NCBI RefSeq assembly: GCF_020497125.1
Contig: NC_059075.1
Coordinates: 62,577,321 to 62,641,320, forward strand
DNA: 64,000 nucleotides
Direction of reading: 5' to 3'
Origin: Mauremys mutica
Taxonomy: Eukaryota > Chordata > Testudines > Geoemydidae
Position numbers and translations under genes: made by a program
The notes under the pieces: model-generated
Database searches by the model: none
What the model saw: the letters and a program-made list of their open reading frames with translations, nothing else
Told to the model about the DNA's origin: nothing
In this document: positions 22,901 through 37,900 of the stretch, piece by piece
How positions within the stretch are numbered: the first letter of the stretch is position 1
Layout of the letters: the number at the start of each line of letters is the position of its first letter

Positions 22901-25900
22901 AGTGAACCGGTAATAAAGCAAGTTAGAGACTGCTTTGCACTCCCTTATGCTGGGGTATCCCTTCTCATCAAAATGGCTGACTTTACTAATAGAATAAGAA
23001 ATGCCAATTTCATCTGTAGCACTTATTTTCAACTGCATTTCTCAATGTAGGCGGAGCAAGAAGCAGCAGATTGTACTTATGAAAATGGGTATATTGTATG
23101 TTCCTTTTAAGCACACATCTGTGTGTTGGCCAATCTCCATTTCACTCTTAGGAAAATATGCCAAAGGCAGAATTCACCCTGAATAAAGTCTTTTCACAGT
23201 GCCTGAGCTTCCCGTGATGATGTTATCCACATGGGATGTTAGCAGGGTCGCTCAGTCCTTTTTCGCTGAGAGTAGGTATTTTCCAACCTGTGTCATTTGT
23301 TAGTTGAGCAACAAATACAAATTTATAGCCAGCAGAGCTGTGCTACACTTTACTACAGAAACCTTAAACCAGGTGAAACTCCCCTGGCTTCGGGTTTCAG
23401 CACAAACTCAGAACTCAGATCACAGCTGCCAAAAGAGCCACATGTTGGGAATTCTCAGCACAATGCATACGCTATAAGTACTGAGAAGTGGTGGCTCCAA
23501 GCCCCTGAACCGCAAAGGGTTAAATATCATTGCACAATACAGCTCAGGGACACTCTGCCAATGCAGCTCCCAAGAGTCTGCGTTGACGCAGTGGCACTAA
23601 TGTTGTAGGGAAGCTGGCTGCTGCTCAATTGCATCTGGGGAAGTTCCACTGGCACCAAGGTATGAAGCATTTGCACAGATACAAGCAAACTCCAAGAAAA
23701 GCCTGGAACTGTTTTGCTGCACTGCCACCAATCTCAGATATTTAACTAACAAGAAATGTCTCCTAAAATCACCTCTCCAAGAAAAGCTACCCCGAGATTC
23801 TACTTGCTTCAGTTCCATTCATCTCTTCAATTGTGATGGGCGTGGCTGTCGTCATTGAGAAAAACCCACTCCCTTGGCATACCTGCTGCATTCTGGCAAC
23901 CTGTTAGTTTGAGCAGAGCCACATAAAACTACATCTAAGATTGCACCCACAGTTTTCATGGCAGGGAACATTAGACCTAATGCTCTGACCACTGGTACTT
24001 GAGATGAGTTTTTAAAAAGTTACCACCAGTAAAAGATTGGGAAGAAGAAAAGATTATGAAATTATTTAATACTGGTGAGGAAATACATTTCAAGTGCTGA
24101 CATCCTATCTCAGTGTATCCTGTATGCATCTGCACTTTGGGTCTTCAAATAATCCCAGTTAGACTTTTACAGTCACATTAGTTTTAGGCTAGAAGCATTT
24201 CACCAGAAGCAAAGGTCACTCACCTCCTGAGAGTTCAGGATCTTTTCCAAGTGATCCTGATCCCGGTAGAACATTTGTTCTTGGTGTATCTTTTCCAACC
24301 ACTCCTTCTTCTGCTCCCATTGATGGTACACATTATCCTTTTCTTCCAACAAAGCCTGCAACTTCTGCTGGATCTAAAGGTGGTACACAAAGGAAAACCC
24401 ATTTTAGTTATGGTAGCCCATGGGATTAGGGGAAGGCAGGTAGGAGAAAGCAGATCTGGGAGTGACCTCTTCGATGGCACTTTGGCCAAAGTTATCAAAC
24501 AAAGGAGAGTAGGAATAAATGCTAGCACTTGTATACGGGCACAAAGAGAAGCTGAGGGGTGTCCAATCTCATGTGAGGAGGAATATTTGTGACAGTATGT
24601 CTGTGTACATATCTAGGGGCCCACGCCAACATAAAGCAATAGTAGCTGTTTCTTAGGCTCCTTCTCCAGAACTTATTCCTTGTTATTCATGGCCACCATG
24701 GTAGGCACAGAAAGTACCATTGAAAGTTGACAGGACAGAGACTTAAATGAGGAGTCAGCACCAGGGCTATGTGCCACAAAGCAAGCGCGTATGAACACAT
24801 GGTGCATCCGTGTTGAAATACATGGTATTCCAACTGCCAAAACTACTGGTGTCCACAGGCCTCTGGCTATCAGCACTGACTTCCGATTCTTTTAACTGTA
24901 CTTGTATGTTCAAAGCCTTTCACAGGTTGGGAATTGGGAAGATTACTAGTTATGGTAGGTGCACATTGCAATATTTAATAAGCACTCAGAGATAGGTTGG
25001 TCAGAGGAGAAGGCACAGCACTTTTTATTAACTACAAGAACTCTGCTCAGGCTTCTGGAAACACCAAAACCTGATCCTAAGGAACATGATCTGCACAGAG
25101 CAAAGTTTGGAGGGCATGTGGGGGGGGTGTTGTGTTTAAGACTCACCTGACCTGGACACAGACTGTGCTTCAAGCCAGTCCCCTACATGGGCTGCTAGAC
25201 CTTCAACAGCTACAATCATTCACAAGGAATTGAATGACAGGTTGATGTCCTGTCTGGGTGCAGCACATGTTTTTAGCTCTGAACCATTATGATTTGTCTT
25301 TGTTTCTTGCTTGTTGTAAACAAAGAATTGGTTGAAGTCTATCAATCCTCAAGCAGATCTAAGGACAGTCAAATTAGAGCTGTGATTTGTGCTATTCCTT
25401 TAGTTTCTTACATTGTTCCTAGCCATGTCTCGAATACAAGGTTTATTTTGTGACAATGTATTTTATTGCAGCAATAGTTAATATTCTGAACAAGTGTCCT
25501 ATCATAACTTCTGTTATAAAGGTTTAGCAGAGTATCCTCTACTACCTAATGGGCTGAGGTTTCACTGAAGAGAATGTCAAATTTTTTTTTATAAGATTTT
25601 GTGTATAAATGATCACAATGTTTTGCTCTCCAGCAATTGTGTGAGTGGAGGGCAGTTTGCCTACATCCCTTCCAACAGAGATGTTAGCTGTTGGAGTTCA
25701 TTTTGTTGGTGATTATTGGGTTGTAAGAATGTGAGATACACTGGAATACTCTCTATCATGAGAAATGGGTGATTGTACAGGAATTTTAGAGGATGCTTGT
25801 CCTGGTACCCTAGAATTCTGCTTCCCATCTTTCTTTCGTTTTTTGAGATTTATGTATTTCAGTATCATTTAGAGCTGCATAAAGTTTGCCGGTTATTCTT

Positions 25901-28900
25901 TTAGATTTTCTTATGTGTTTGAGCCTTTTCAGTATATTTGCCCTGTCTGGTCTAGTGTGGAGGTAGTGCCATAACTGGAAGGCAAGAACTTGTAAAAATC
26001 CAATTCAGGAAGTAAGTAGCATTGTCTTGATTGCTCAAAAGATCCCAAACTTCTCAGATAACCCAAACTCCGCTTTGGCAGGTGTTTATATGATTCCCAC
26101 ATGGGTCCATCCTCATGTATGAAGTGATCTGAAAGAACATTCATGTGTGTCCAACTCAGATATTCAACTGAGTTGGGTGTGTATCACGATGTGTGTGTGT
26201 GTGTGCGTGTGTGTTTTTGTATCCAAGCCCAGCTTGAGTGCAGAATGGTATCTGTGACAGTACTGAGCAGTTTTGTATGTGACTGTGACCCAGATATGCT
26301 ATCAAATGGTTTCTGTTTACCTCTGTTGATGATATTTTCTCTTCCTGCAGCAGCGACTGTCCTAGCTGTGCCACTCGATTGTATGTCTCCTCTCGTGCCT
26401 CGATCTCTGCCAAAAGCTGCTGATGTTGGGTAAGCCTCAGGCTGCTAGTGGATATATCCCGGATTGTCTCCTCAGTCTTCATTTCCCTCATCATCTCTGC
26501 TGTCCAGGAGAAATAGTCCCACACCTGGAACCCAAGAAAAAGTCCAGGTCAGGTTAGTTTCTAGTCACAGGCTTAGGTTGTCAGACTGATACATCACTGC
26601 ATAAATGTTCATCTCTAATAACAGATAATGCAGCCGTAGAGAACAAGGATAATAGTCCATTAAGGCTTGTAATGCTATTATGAGCCTCAACAGGGGAGTA
26701 CTATAAGCTCACAGGAATATCTACTTTCAGTATTAAAAAACCCACAGGCCTTTTGTTGTAGTATCAGAACCACAACAACATTGTGCAATGTCTCATCAGC
26801 AATAAGAGGATGTTTTCTGTTGCCCTTTAGACATCTCTGTAGTGTGCTCTACGGATTTTCTTCAGAATTCTGTAGGCAGAGAGCCACAGTTAGAATTTCG
26901 GAGACAGTGTTTGAAGCTCTCAGCTGGGGCAATGATGTACAAGAACACACACCAAACACCTGAGAATTATTTTCAGAATGTGACTGAAGAAAGTTGTGAA
27001 GCTAAAAATAATTCTACATGTCTGTGTGCACAGTTTTGTGCACCTAATTGATTGAACCCCAACCAGCCCACTTACTGTTGGTCTCTCACTTGAGTGTGCA
27101 ATAAAGGTTTTGCTCCTGTTAAAAATAGGAGAGCATGGAACACTGGTGGGGCTTGTGTGGGAAGATGACTTAACTTTTTCTTATATTTAAATTGTTCCTG
27201 GGCTATCTGAGGTGATCTTGTGGATATGGATGGGTCTGTTTGTTAATTAGTGTATTTGAAACAGACTGTCAAAGGCCTCCAGAGTACTGCACGGGTGCTC
27301 TTTTATCGCAGAGTACTAAAACTCCACATCAGAAAATAAATAATAATGCTTCATTTGCATACATGATTGCATGCTTTGCACTTGTAACTCCAGTGCTTCG
27401 TTTTGAAAATTTAATCAATTATAAATGGGTGCTGTGACCAATAACCATGATTTGTACATGACCGTCACCAGTCACCAATTGAGGAGGGCGATTCAGTGCA
27501 TGTGTGCAGATTTCATTTCAACTTGCACAGCTGTAATTCAGAGTCATGGCTGGCTATCACTCAAGTCACTGACATTCCACTTGACACAGTGCAAATATCT
27601 AAGGCTTACTGAGATTTAAGTGTTAGGGGAAAATCCATAAATCTAGGGATTTTCAGAGCATTGGAATGAACCAGCAGCCACAGGGGTTTACTGAACTATT
27701 GCTGGAAATATGTAAGGACAGACAAGACTCCAATCTATGGGAGATTCTTGAGCAGAGCCAGCCTGAGACCACATAGAATCTAGTGCAAACTTCAGCACAT
27801 GGGTGCTCATGTCCTTTACAAAACCATGAAACCCACTTTAAACCCTACTTCCACTGAGGGTTCCTCCAGAGATCTGGAGCCCTCTGCTGTCATAGGACCT
27901 GTGGTCACTAGGGCCACCCCAGCTGTTTAGTCACAATGAAATCAAACCTGACACAATGCAGAGGGAAGCACTAGATAACCCAGGAGAATTCCCTTCCTAC
28001 AATAATGATTATTTGATTTCTTTTAAATAAAAAACAAACATGAACCAGGACAAGTGAACAAATACACAGCTGTCTCTTTATCTAGATATCAACAAAGTAA
28101 AAATATCACCTCTTATTTGCTACAACTGCCTTTCACATCATTTCAATGGCCCTGAAGAGCACTCAGCACAGCTAGAAAAAAGGGAAGCAGTGTGACCCTT
28201 TGTGCTCACCAGAACTTGGGGGCATTTGGCAGTGAGCCAGAACGCAGCTGCGGGTTAGAGCAGCCTGCTATCCTCTGTGCCAGGCGCCTACAGCACTGTG
28301 GGGTCATTCCTAGAGCTGAGCAAATAATTGATCTTTCAGTTCAGTGGCTGAACCAAAGAAATCCCCACAAATATTTGGTTGATTTGCAACCATATCTGAA
28401 TTTTTTGGTTTTTCTCATTAAAACAGAGAACTGAAAAAAAATTAAATGGTTTGGGTCAAAACAAAAATACTTCTGAAGTTGATTCCAATTGACATTTTGT
28501 TTTGAAACTGTCGATTAGAAACAAAATGTTGAAATGGTCCATTGTCACCCACCGATTCGTCTATATACATGCACATACAGATGACACCCACAGAAACACC
28601 CACTTGTCCATTCCCTTATCAACACTCATGCTTACATGGACAGATAGGTGTTGGTTTGCAGAGGTGTGGAGCATTAGCAATTACCATTGACTTCAGTGGG
28701 ATTTTGCAGGTGCTCGCCCTCTGAGAAAATTAGGTTTATCTCCTTTTCCTGGGCTATCTGAGGTTAGGGTTAGGGTTAGGGTTAGGGTTAGGGTTACAGG
28801 GTGCAGGGTTTTCCACCTGCACATTGATGTCAACTTCTGCCAGTTGCCTTACACAACATACACTCTCATGTATGTCTGTATATGAACATCCCTTGCACTC

Positions 28901-31900
28901 TGGCACAATATTTCCCCATCTACTAATACACACTCACAGCTCTGAGCTCTCATACACTTAGCAAATGGCACGCACAAACACCTGTCTGTACTCACATTCT
29001 GTCACATAAACCTGTGTGCCAGACACACATGCTCATGCTCACATAACATCAAGTCAGATTTCTTTGTTCATTAACAGATAGAATACAGAAGGCAGGAGCG
29101 CTCACATCTGCTTGAAACTGGTAAAGCTTGCAGGCCTGTTCCAAATGTTCCCTGCGCTGTTCCACTTTAGACTTCAGGGACTCCCAGTTCTCCACTACTG
29201 CTTGCTGATTCGCTTGCAGGTCGGCCACCTGTCTCTCAGAGCACTGGGCCAGCACGCCATCTGCAGCATCGATCAGCTCCTGCAGCTGCAGAGGGGAGAA
29301 AGTCATCATGCAGGTTAAGAAGTGGAAGGTCATGGAGGGCCAGTTAGCATCACAGAAATGATAACAAGACATATATCAACTGCACAAGGCACCAGAATTC
29401 AAGTTACACTTTCAGAACAAAGTTTTCTCCTGTGCCAGTTACAGTCACATGGAGTAACAGTGACATCCAGTGTCTGCTGAGGTTCATCACAGCAGTGCAA
29501 ACATCTCATTAGCTATTTCAGGTCACAGCTCCTCTTTCCACTGTCCCATTTGTAAAGATGTCAGGGATGTGTCAGATATGGATATCCCAGGAGAACAAAT
29601 GTCCCTACCCTGGTTTTGATAGGGGCTGTTTAGATTAGTCACAGATAGGTTCTTTATGGATATTTGTCTTGCCTCATTTCTCTTTAAAGGCATCATGCAG
29701 CTGGTTTGGTTAATTCCAGTGTGCCATTCCTTATGGATAGCCCAAGGTCTAGATGTCAGGCCCTTGCCCCTTCAGTGGTACGCTGCCTTAGTTATTTCAG
29801 TGTAACATATTGTCAATACTCTGATGTTGCATTTATCAAACTAGGTTACCAAGAGACAAACTTCATGAATTTCCTTCTTACAGCCAGAGCCGAGCATGTC
29901 TTTTTGGACAAAACAGGATTCTGTCTGAATAACAGCCCTTTTCGTGACCTGAGCCTTTTAAAAAGTTTGTATAACAAGCCCCAGCCTCATATTCCCAACT
30001 TGCCCTCCTCTCGCCAACTGCCTAAACCCGTCAGAATTCCTAGTCTATCCTAGTGAGCTCCCACCTCCCATAACTCCCTCTAACCAGCTGGTGAATCCAT
30101 TGCAGGGCACAGCAATGGGAAAAGCATGCTTTTAATAGGAGGGATAAGCCTGGCATAAGCATCCATTTCAAGTGGTTATCGGAACCAACCCTCTGACCCA
30201 TTTCAGAGTCAGCCCTAATTATACAGCCTGTCTTGTTTTCAATGTTTTAAACCACCCACTTCATACCTATCGCCGATACTCAAAGACATTAAAAGAAAGA
30301 GCAGGCTTTGAGGGAGACCATTCCAGGTTCTGACAGACAAGTTAATTGTGGGAAAGTGTTGCTGGAGCTGGCTTGGAATCCAGGCTGTTGGCTGCACATT
30401 AAAGAGTGTGAGTGACTGGTCTCACCTGCTGCTCATTCCCTAAGAGCTCATGTTCAAGGGCTGCATGTTTGCGTAGCTGGGACTGCACGCCACTCATGTC
30501 CTTAGCAATGTCATCAGGGATGCTCTTGGACTTCTCCTAGCAAGGAAAGAGTTAATGGGAGCTTTGTTAATGAACACCTCAAGGCACAAACATTAAGGGT
30601 CCACTTCTGAGAGTTTTACTCATGTTATAGGGGACCTTTCTTACTCTGCAAGCAGGGCTGGATTTCCAATTAGGGGTACCAGCGTTCTAGGGGTGCCTAA
30701 AAGTTAAAAGTGGGTTAAAAGTTAAAAAGTTAATACATACAGCCCCTCTGTGGGCGGTCGGGTTCCTGGCATGGGTTGGTGGCCACCCAGTGTGTGGGGC
30801 TGGAGCAGGGTGAACGTCTGAGTCAACCCGCCTGGGGCCACTGTGAGTCGTGGCCAGGCAGGGCGGCTGCTGAAGGTGCTGACAGTGTCCCAGCCCTTCC
30901 CAATCTCAGCCGCCCCACTGCCTCCGCCCTGTGCCGCGGAGGGAGAGGGAAGAGCATGACCGGTGCCCCATTCACTTGCACGGGCAGAGCCGGAGCACGG
31001 CTGCCACGCCAGGCTGCGGAAGGAATGGAAGACACCCGGGGAACTGCTTGCCCTGGGGAGAGGTACAGTCCCCCTCCTTGCACCTTGCCTGGGGCGGGTG
31101 GGCTGTGCCCTGGCTCGGGCTGGGAGCACCGTGCATAGTGGAGGGTCTCGTGCCTTCCTGGGGAGGCCGTGTTTATATTTTGTTTTGTTTAATTTATTAA
31201 GGAAAACATGAAGGTCATCTGTAGGCGGGGGGAGGGGCAGCGCTGAAGATGCTCTGCCTAGGGGCGCATAAGGTGTAAATCCAGCCCTGTCTGCAAGTAA
31301 GGACTTCTCACAGGGACTGTTCAAAGGTATTACTCAATGTAAAGCTGGCAGAATCTGGCCCTAAGACATTATATGGAATCTGAGTGTAACCCATTGGCAG
31401 TGTGTGTGTTACAGCTCCTTCTAGTGGTCAGTCCACTAAAGGATGATAGCCTACTACTGCTACACTTAATGGAGTAACTTTAGCTGAAATGGTAGAGGTC
31501 TGTACTGAAGTGCTGAAGGCTCTCTATACACAGGCTACTGAAGACCCATGCAGGTGGTCATTACATGAGTAAGAGGAAGATGAGCTGCTGACACAAGGGG
31601 TATCCAGAGACACACAGAGCAGCAGATAATTCATCAAGTATGCTGAGATCTACACTGGACTGACCCTTTTGATTTAAAAACAAATAATTTGGAGAAGCCC
31701 TTGAATTTGGTTGCAAATAATTCTTTTCAACATGTAAAGTGGTAATGTTCTAGAAAAGACAGATAAACACAATGAGGCAGTGGGGCTTACAATATCTTTT
31801 AGGCCAGGCTAATGGACTAGAAGTAGCACTGTGTGCTATGATGCATGACTACTTCTCAGCCCACAGAAATAAAAGTCTGACCAGGCTTGTGGCAAGGGTA

Positions 31901-34900
31901 AGCCTTGAATAGTTCTTGTAGTGGCACCTGATGACCTACTCAAAAGAGACACTGGTAATTAGTTTAGGGTCTCAGTCCACTTCTTTGGCAACAGGCCTTC
32001 ACAACATACAAACCATCATTACAACTGCCACCTGTTGGCAGCACTCTCAGCAGAGAGGCCAACGAATGAATGGTCATGACTATGGAATGACCATTCTAAG
32101 CTTAGGTGTAGTACATCCAGGTTACAACTGAGGTCCATTGGCAGGGCAGCCTGAGGGAAACATTGCCTCTACGTGGGCTGACTCGAACCTATGGATAAAT
32201 CAAGAGTTTGGGCCTGCAGAGCTTTCAATTCAGCACTTTTGTCACAAAATTAACTATTAATACATTCACGCATATACACAGTCTATCAGAATCCCAGGTG
32301 GTATCTAGTGAGATAAGGAGATGGATTCTCCACTCACTCACACTAGTTCAAATCAGGACTAACTCAATTTAAGTCAACGGAATTATGCCAGTGTGAGTAA
32401 GTGGAGAATCCAGCTCATAAAGTAGCAGAATCCTACTGCTTTGCTCGTTGGAAGCCATGTTGGATTTCCTCCTCTGATTCACACTTCAGGAGATGCCTTT
32501 TTGTTGGAAAATATTCTCACTAATTTATAGAGAATCAGTGCTGTAAAGAGGAGCACAACGAGGCAGTGAACAATAAAGCCTTTTTACTTTGGCTTGATGG
32601 ACTAGAATTAGCATGACAGCATGTGCTGCAATATGAGGCAATTTAGTCCAGCTTCAGCCTCTTGCTCCTCACACAGCTCAGCAGGTGTCTAGTGACTTAT
32701 ACAGCTCCAGCAGCCACTCCTGACAGCAGATCAAGTTCAGTCTTTGGGGGATTCCATAGGAGTCTTTTTCAGCACTTCTGGTCAGAGTGGCTTGTGAGGT
32801 ATGGGTCTTTTCTGTAAGGAAACTCAATAAGCCAAAGGTAGGAATGGTGGGTGTCCTAGAGACCCTTACAGCACTAGGTAGAAATTAAAGACCCACCTCC
32901 TATGTTTTTTCACCATGATTTTTACCTCAATGTGGGTGAGGGCATCTGTCAGGTCTTGGTAACTCTTGTGAATTGCCTCTGCATCCTTCAGTCGCTCACC
33001 TCGTAACCTGGTCATCTCCAACAACTCTTCCCAGGAGTTCCTGCAAAGGGCCATGGAGAGACAGACCATGCAAGGGTGTGAAATGGAGACAAATAAGATA
33101 ACTAGGAGAAGCAAAGATTTTTAAAAGATCCCTTTTTAGTCTCTGGCTCCAGCCACCATGCCTGGCTGAAGCGATTCCCTTGCAGGCAGGCAGGCAGTGT
33201 TTCACATCACTGAGTCAATCTTACAGCAGTTCCTGTCACAGTCAAATGTAGGCTATTCAATACATGCCATAGTAGGATTCAAAGGAGGTGGCAGCAGAAA
33301 GGCAGTCAACAAAAATAAAGGGTAAATCACTCACTCAGTCGCACTGTATTTTTGCGAGCAGTTTATGCCACAGCAGGCTTTTTAAATTTTATTTGTAATG
33401 TGTAATAGGATGATTGAAGCCAAATGGTTTAGGTGCTATTAAATTTCTAAGAGATTCAGATTTCTGCTTCCTGGACTAGATTTTGGTTTGGGGGTAGGCA
33501 AAGGGCCCATCTCATGTGTATCATAGTACACAAAAGGAGAATGAATATGAGAGAACCGGAGAGGGAGAGCCTAAGAGGTAAAATTAGAAGCATGACAAAG
33601 TCAGAAGAGTATGTACAAAAGGAGGGCTTGTGAGCATGCCTGAAGAATGAACACACTCAAACAGAAAAGCATTAACTTTTTAGAATGCTTAGAAAAACTA
33701 AATCTGTCTGTGTGACTACAGATAGAGCATGAGAGAGAGGAGGAAAAAGTGGTGTTACTCTGCTTAAGCTCCAGCCACAATCCTGGAGCAGCTTGATGTT
33801 TCAAATAATCAGCAGAGAAATAGCGAACAATGCTGACATTTAAATGGTCCCTATTAGCCTTCAGTGTTACCATGCACTGAGATGAATGGGGCAGCTCGCA
33901 CCAATCCATGATATTAACTCTGTCAGATTCTGAAAGGCTGCATTAGATCCATTCATGTTTGGAAGATTGTCTTCACAACCACTAGTAATAGCAAGATAGT
34001 CCTGAATTCTCATTTATACTGAGGCCCTCTTACACCTCAGTGGCAGGGTAAAGAGGCCTTAGTGTAACTGAGAATTCAGGGGCTCCATTCTTTTTAAGTG
34101 ACAGCTAACATTCTGCAGAATGATGTGCCTGTGCGGAATACCAGCCTAGTTTAGCTCAATTCAGCCACAGCTTTCATCTGATCCAGCTGGTCCAGTCTGT
34201 CCTTCAGTGACTTTTTTCCTCCAAGAAATTCAAATTTGAACAGTAATAATTATACCTACCTCTTTTATAGCACTTTTCTCAATAGGTCTCAAAGTGCTTT
34301 ACAAAGGAGATCAGCTTCAGGATCCCCACTTTAAAGGTGGGGAAACTGAGGCACAGAGTGGGGGAATGACTTGCCCCAGATCATCCAGCAGGCAGTGGCA
34401 GAGCTGGGAAGAGAACCTAGGTCTGAGAACCAGTCGAGTGCTCTATTCACTGACCATGCCAACCTGATCATAAAGACACAACTAACCTCCTAGCAGCCCA
34501 GTTAAGTGATTCCCTTTAAAATGACACAGGACTCTCAGGGATACTGCTTGTTAAAGGTCTCTGGTCCACTGCACAAGCTGCCAAATCAGAAAGCTGATAC
34601 TATGATGATTTTTTTTTTAAGAACAAGGCATATTGGCTGTCCTGTGCCAATGAAGTTGCCACTGGCGTCATTTCAGAACAAGCCACATCTCCTTTCCGGT
34701 CCACACTGGCGTACATTTATTAACTAATGAATTGTGTGGGCATGTCTTCCACTTTCCTGGATCTCTTCCCATTTGGTTCCCCGAGGTAGGAACTGAAAGA
34801 AGAATGAAGGAAATAGCCAGTGCTAGTCTCTTACCGTAGCTCCTTCTGCCTCTGCCGGATCTCTCTGGATTCTGAATGCCCATGGTCCAGCAAATTCTCT

Positions 34901-37900
34901 GCCAGCTGCTGGCAAGCTGCAACTCTCTTGGCAGCCATTTCTATCTGGTGCAGGAACGTATCATATTTGGCACAAAGATGCTTTTGAAAGAGGAAGAAAA
35001 AACAGGGATCAGACTTGGTTTGGGAAGGGAAGTTACTGTTCCACGTGGATATCTGCTCAGCTGCCTACTGAATATAACCTGACGGCAGGCAATTGGCAAG
35101 TGATCTTAAGGAGATGAAGCTTGACTGTGACTACATAATTTTGCTCCAAAAGACCAACAGGGTCTATAGATTAGCTAGAAAAATGAAAGAATGCTGCTAG
35201 CTCTACAATGCAGGTAGAGGCAGAGAGTATGTTGCAAATGGTAGAAGCATCCCGAAATAAAAAATAACTGGACACCTGATCAAACATACAATGAAAATTG
35301 AATTGAGTTCATATTATTAAATAACATACACATAAGGTATGAATACAAACGTATATTCAGTGCTAGATTTTTCAGTCCGCCTCAGTCCAACCTCCTTGTT
35401 TGTGGACACAATTTTGCACAAGCTAAGATTTTTAAAAAACGGGTCTATAAAATGAGTGACCTAAATGAGTGGTCTGACTTTCAAGAGTGGTGAGCACTGC
35501 AGCTCCTACAGACTTCAATGGCAGATGAAGATCGGAAGTTAGATGTCTACCCATTAATATTTGTGACCAAAATCTACTAAATGGACACTACTTTAAATAT
35601 CTGGTGATCAACATATAGAGTGGACCTGAGCCACAATGCTCAGTGCTGGGATTGGATCCAAATCTGAATTTCCCAAAGCATAGGCATTTTAGGACTCTGT
35701 ATTCCAGTATGGCTCATTACAGAGATAGACCCAAGTCATAGTGCTCAGATCCAGTCCTGTAATCAAATTCAAAACTCCTGTTGAAAATTTTTGTAGCAGG
35801 AGTGGGAGCCAGAGTTCCAATTCTGGCCCATCACCAATTGAAAATCATTCACTAATGTTCATGATGCACTTTGAGAACCTTGGAAGGAATGGACTGTATG
35901 TTATGAAATAGTATGATGTAAATGAAATAACCATGGACTGACTGTCAGGGCTAGAAAATCCCACCGGAGTCATCTAGTCTACCTCCCAAAACCAGTTAGG
36001 ACTATCCTCTAAAGTAGTAATCTCCTAATGGTGAACATCACCTTTGTGCAGAGGGCCTACACAAGACCTCTTCCACACTTAAGTGTTACTAAATTATAAC
36101 TGCCTTTAATGCTATTGCTTCAATTATTTCCCTTGGAAAAATTTTCCATTACAATAAAATTCAGGATTGACCAAAGTCCACTCTTTATTCTCTGAACAGG
36201 GTACAGCACAGGTATGTTATGGTGAGTCAAACACCCTTAGGATGGGACATAGCTCAGTCTTCATGGTCTATTCAATCCATGCTCTAACAATAATAGTGCC
36301 AATTGTGTTGGTGTTTTCTGTGATGTAGACTTCTGTCAGCTAGGCACTGAATGAAGGCCACTCCTACCAAGGTCAACTCTATTGAATACAACTTAATCAG
36401 CCATGCAAAATACCAGTGTTTCAGAAAACAAAGTCTCACACCAAATAGTTTTGAACAGTTATACAGAAAACCCTCCCACATGAAGCCTTCCCCTCCGGCT
36501 TGCTTCACAAATGTGATGTAAATCTTCTCAGGCGGTGGCCTAGCTCATTTCACCCTCCCCTTCCTCTGCGGGCTATTCCCAACCTCTTTTAACAGGAGTC
36601 AGCTGCCACAGTAAGTCATCACTCACTTAGCTCTTTTTCAGCCAGCTCCTATGCTAACAGGGTGGACGTTAGTCAACCCTGCCAGCCTGTTCCAGCCAAT
36701 GAAACTATTTTATTTTCTAAGTAATGTTACATTTTCCTTTAATAGCTCATTTGCATTTTCTCTTGATCAGCATTATTCCTTATTTTATCACCTTCATTCC
36801 CCTCCTCTCTTCTACCCCCACCCATAGTGCTGTCATGATTTTCATTATGTCATACTTTATGAAGCAAAGTAGATGAGGTAATATATTTTATTGGACCAAC
36901 TTCTGCTGGTGAAAGAGACAAGCTCTCAAGCTTACACAAGAGCTCTTATTTAGGTCTGGGAAAGGTACTCAGAGTGTCACAGTTAAACACAAGGTGAAAT
37001 AAATTGTTTAGCATAAGGAGTTAACATGCTGTAAGAGACCATTCAAGGTGAAGTGGGCAGTTAACACTTCTAAAGTTGGAGGACAAAGCCGGGTCAGTGG
37101 GTTATAGATTGTTATAATCAGCCATAAATCCAGTGTCTCTAGTAGCCAGTCTGATTTTTCATGTTTAACAAAGTTATGAATTTAAGCTCCCAGGCTTGTC
37201 TTTTTAAAAGTGTTGTGCAGGTTTCCTTTGAGGATGAGGACTGAGAGGTCAGATATGGAGTGATTGTTTTGTGAAGTGTTTGCCCACGGGTAATGTGGTG
37301 TTTTTGCCTGTTATCATTTTTGTGTGTGAATTTATCTGAAAGCAAAGTGATTGTCTGGATTCACCTCCGTAGCTGTTATTGGGTCGGATAGTGCACTGGC
37401 TGAAGTATACCTCATGTTGTGATAGGCATGTATAGGACCCCTGGGTCTTAAAAGGTGTGTTGTGGGGGGTGTTGATCATTGTAGCAGTGGAAATATGTCT
37501 GCAGGTTTTGCATCTGCTGTTCTGGCAGGGTCTGGTGCCACTTTGAGGGTCGTTGGAAGGCCGGAAGAGGGTGTTGGGGAAAGATTTCTTTCAGGGTGTG
37601 GTCACCATTGAGTATGGGTCATAACTATTTAATGATACCCCGTATGGGTTTAAATGCAGGGTGTGAGATGACAACTAGTGGCATGCGGTCAGAAGACTTT
37701 TTTTTCTTTATACACAGTCACACTCCATATCTTACATTTTTACAGTATGAAATCAGGTAAACTTTGCTTGTGTTTGGTACCATTAACTCACCAGGACATG
37801 TTCGTAATCACTGCCATAATCATCAGAGCTGGCCACCTGCCTCTGCTGATTGATCCAGTCCTGCAGATCCTCATACTCCCTCAGATACTCATGCAGACCA

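Noticed and set aside
30722..31324. 200-codon minus frame
   Set aside because: It lies almost wholly inside the hAT element bounded by TCTGCAAG duplications and comes from GC-rich composition.
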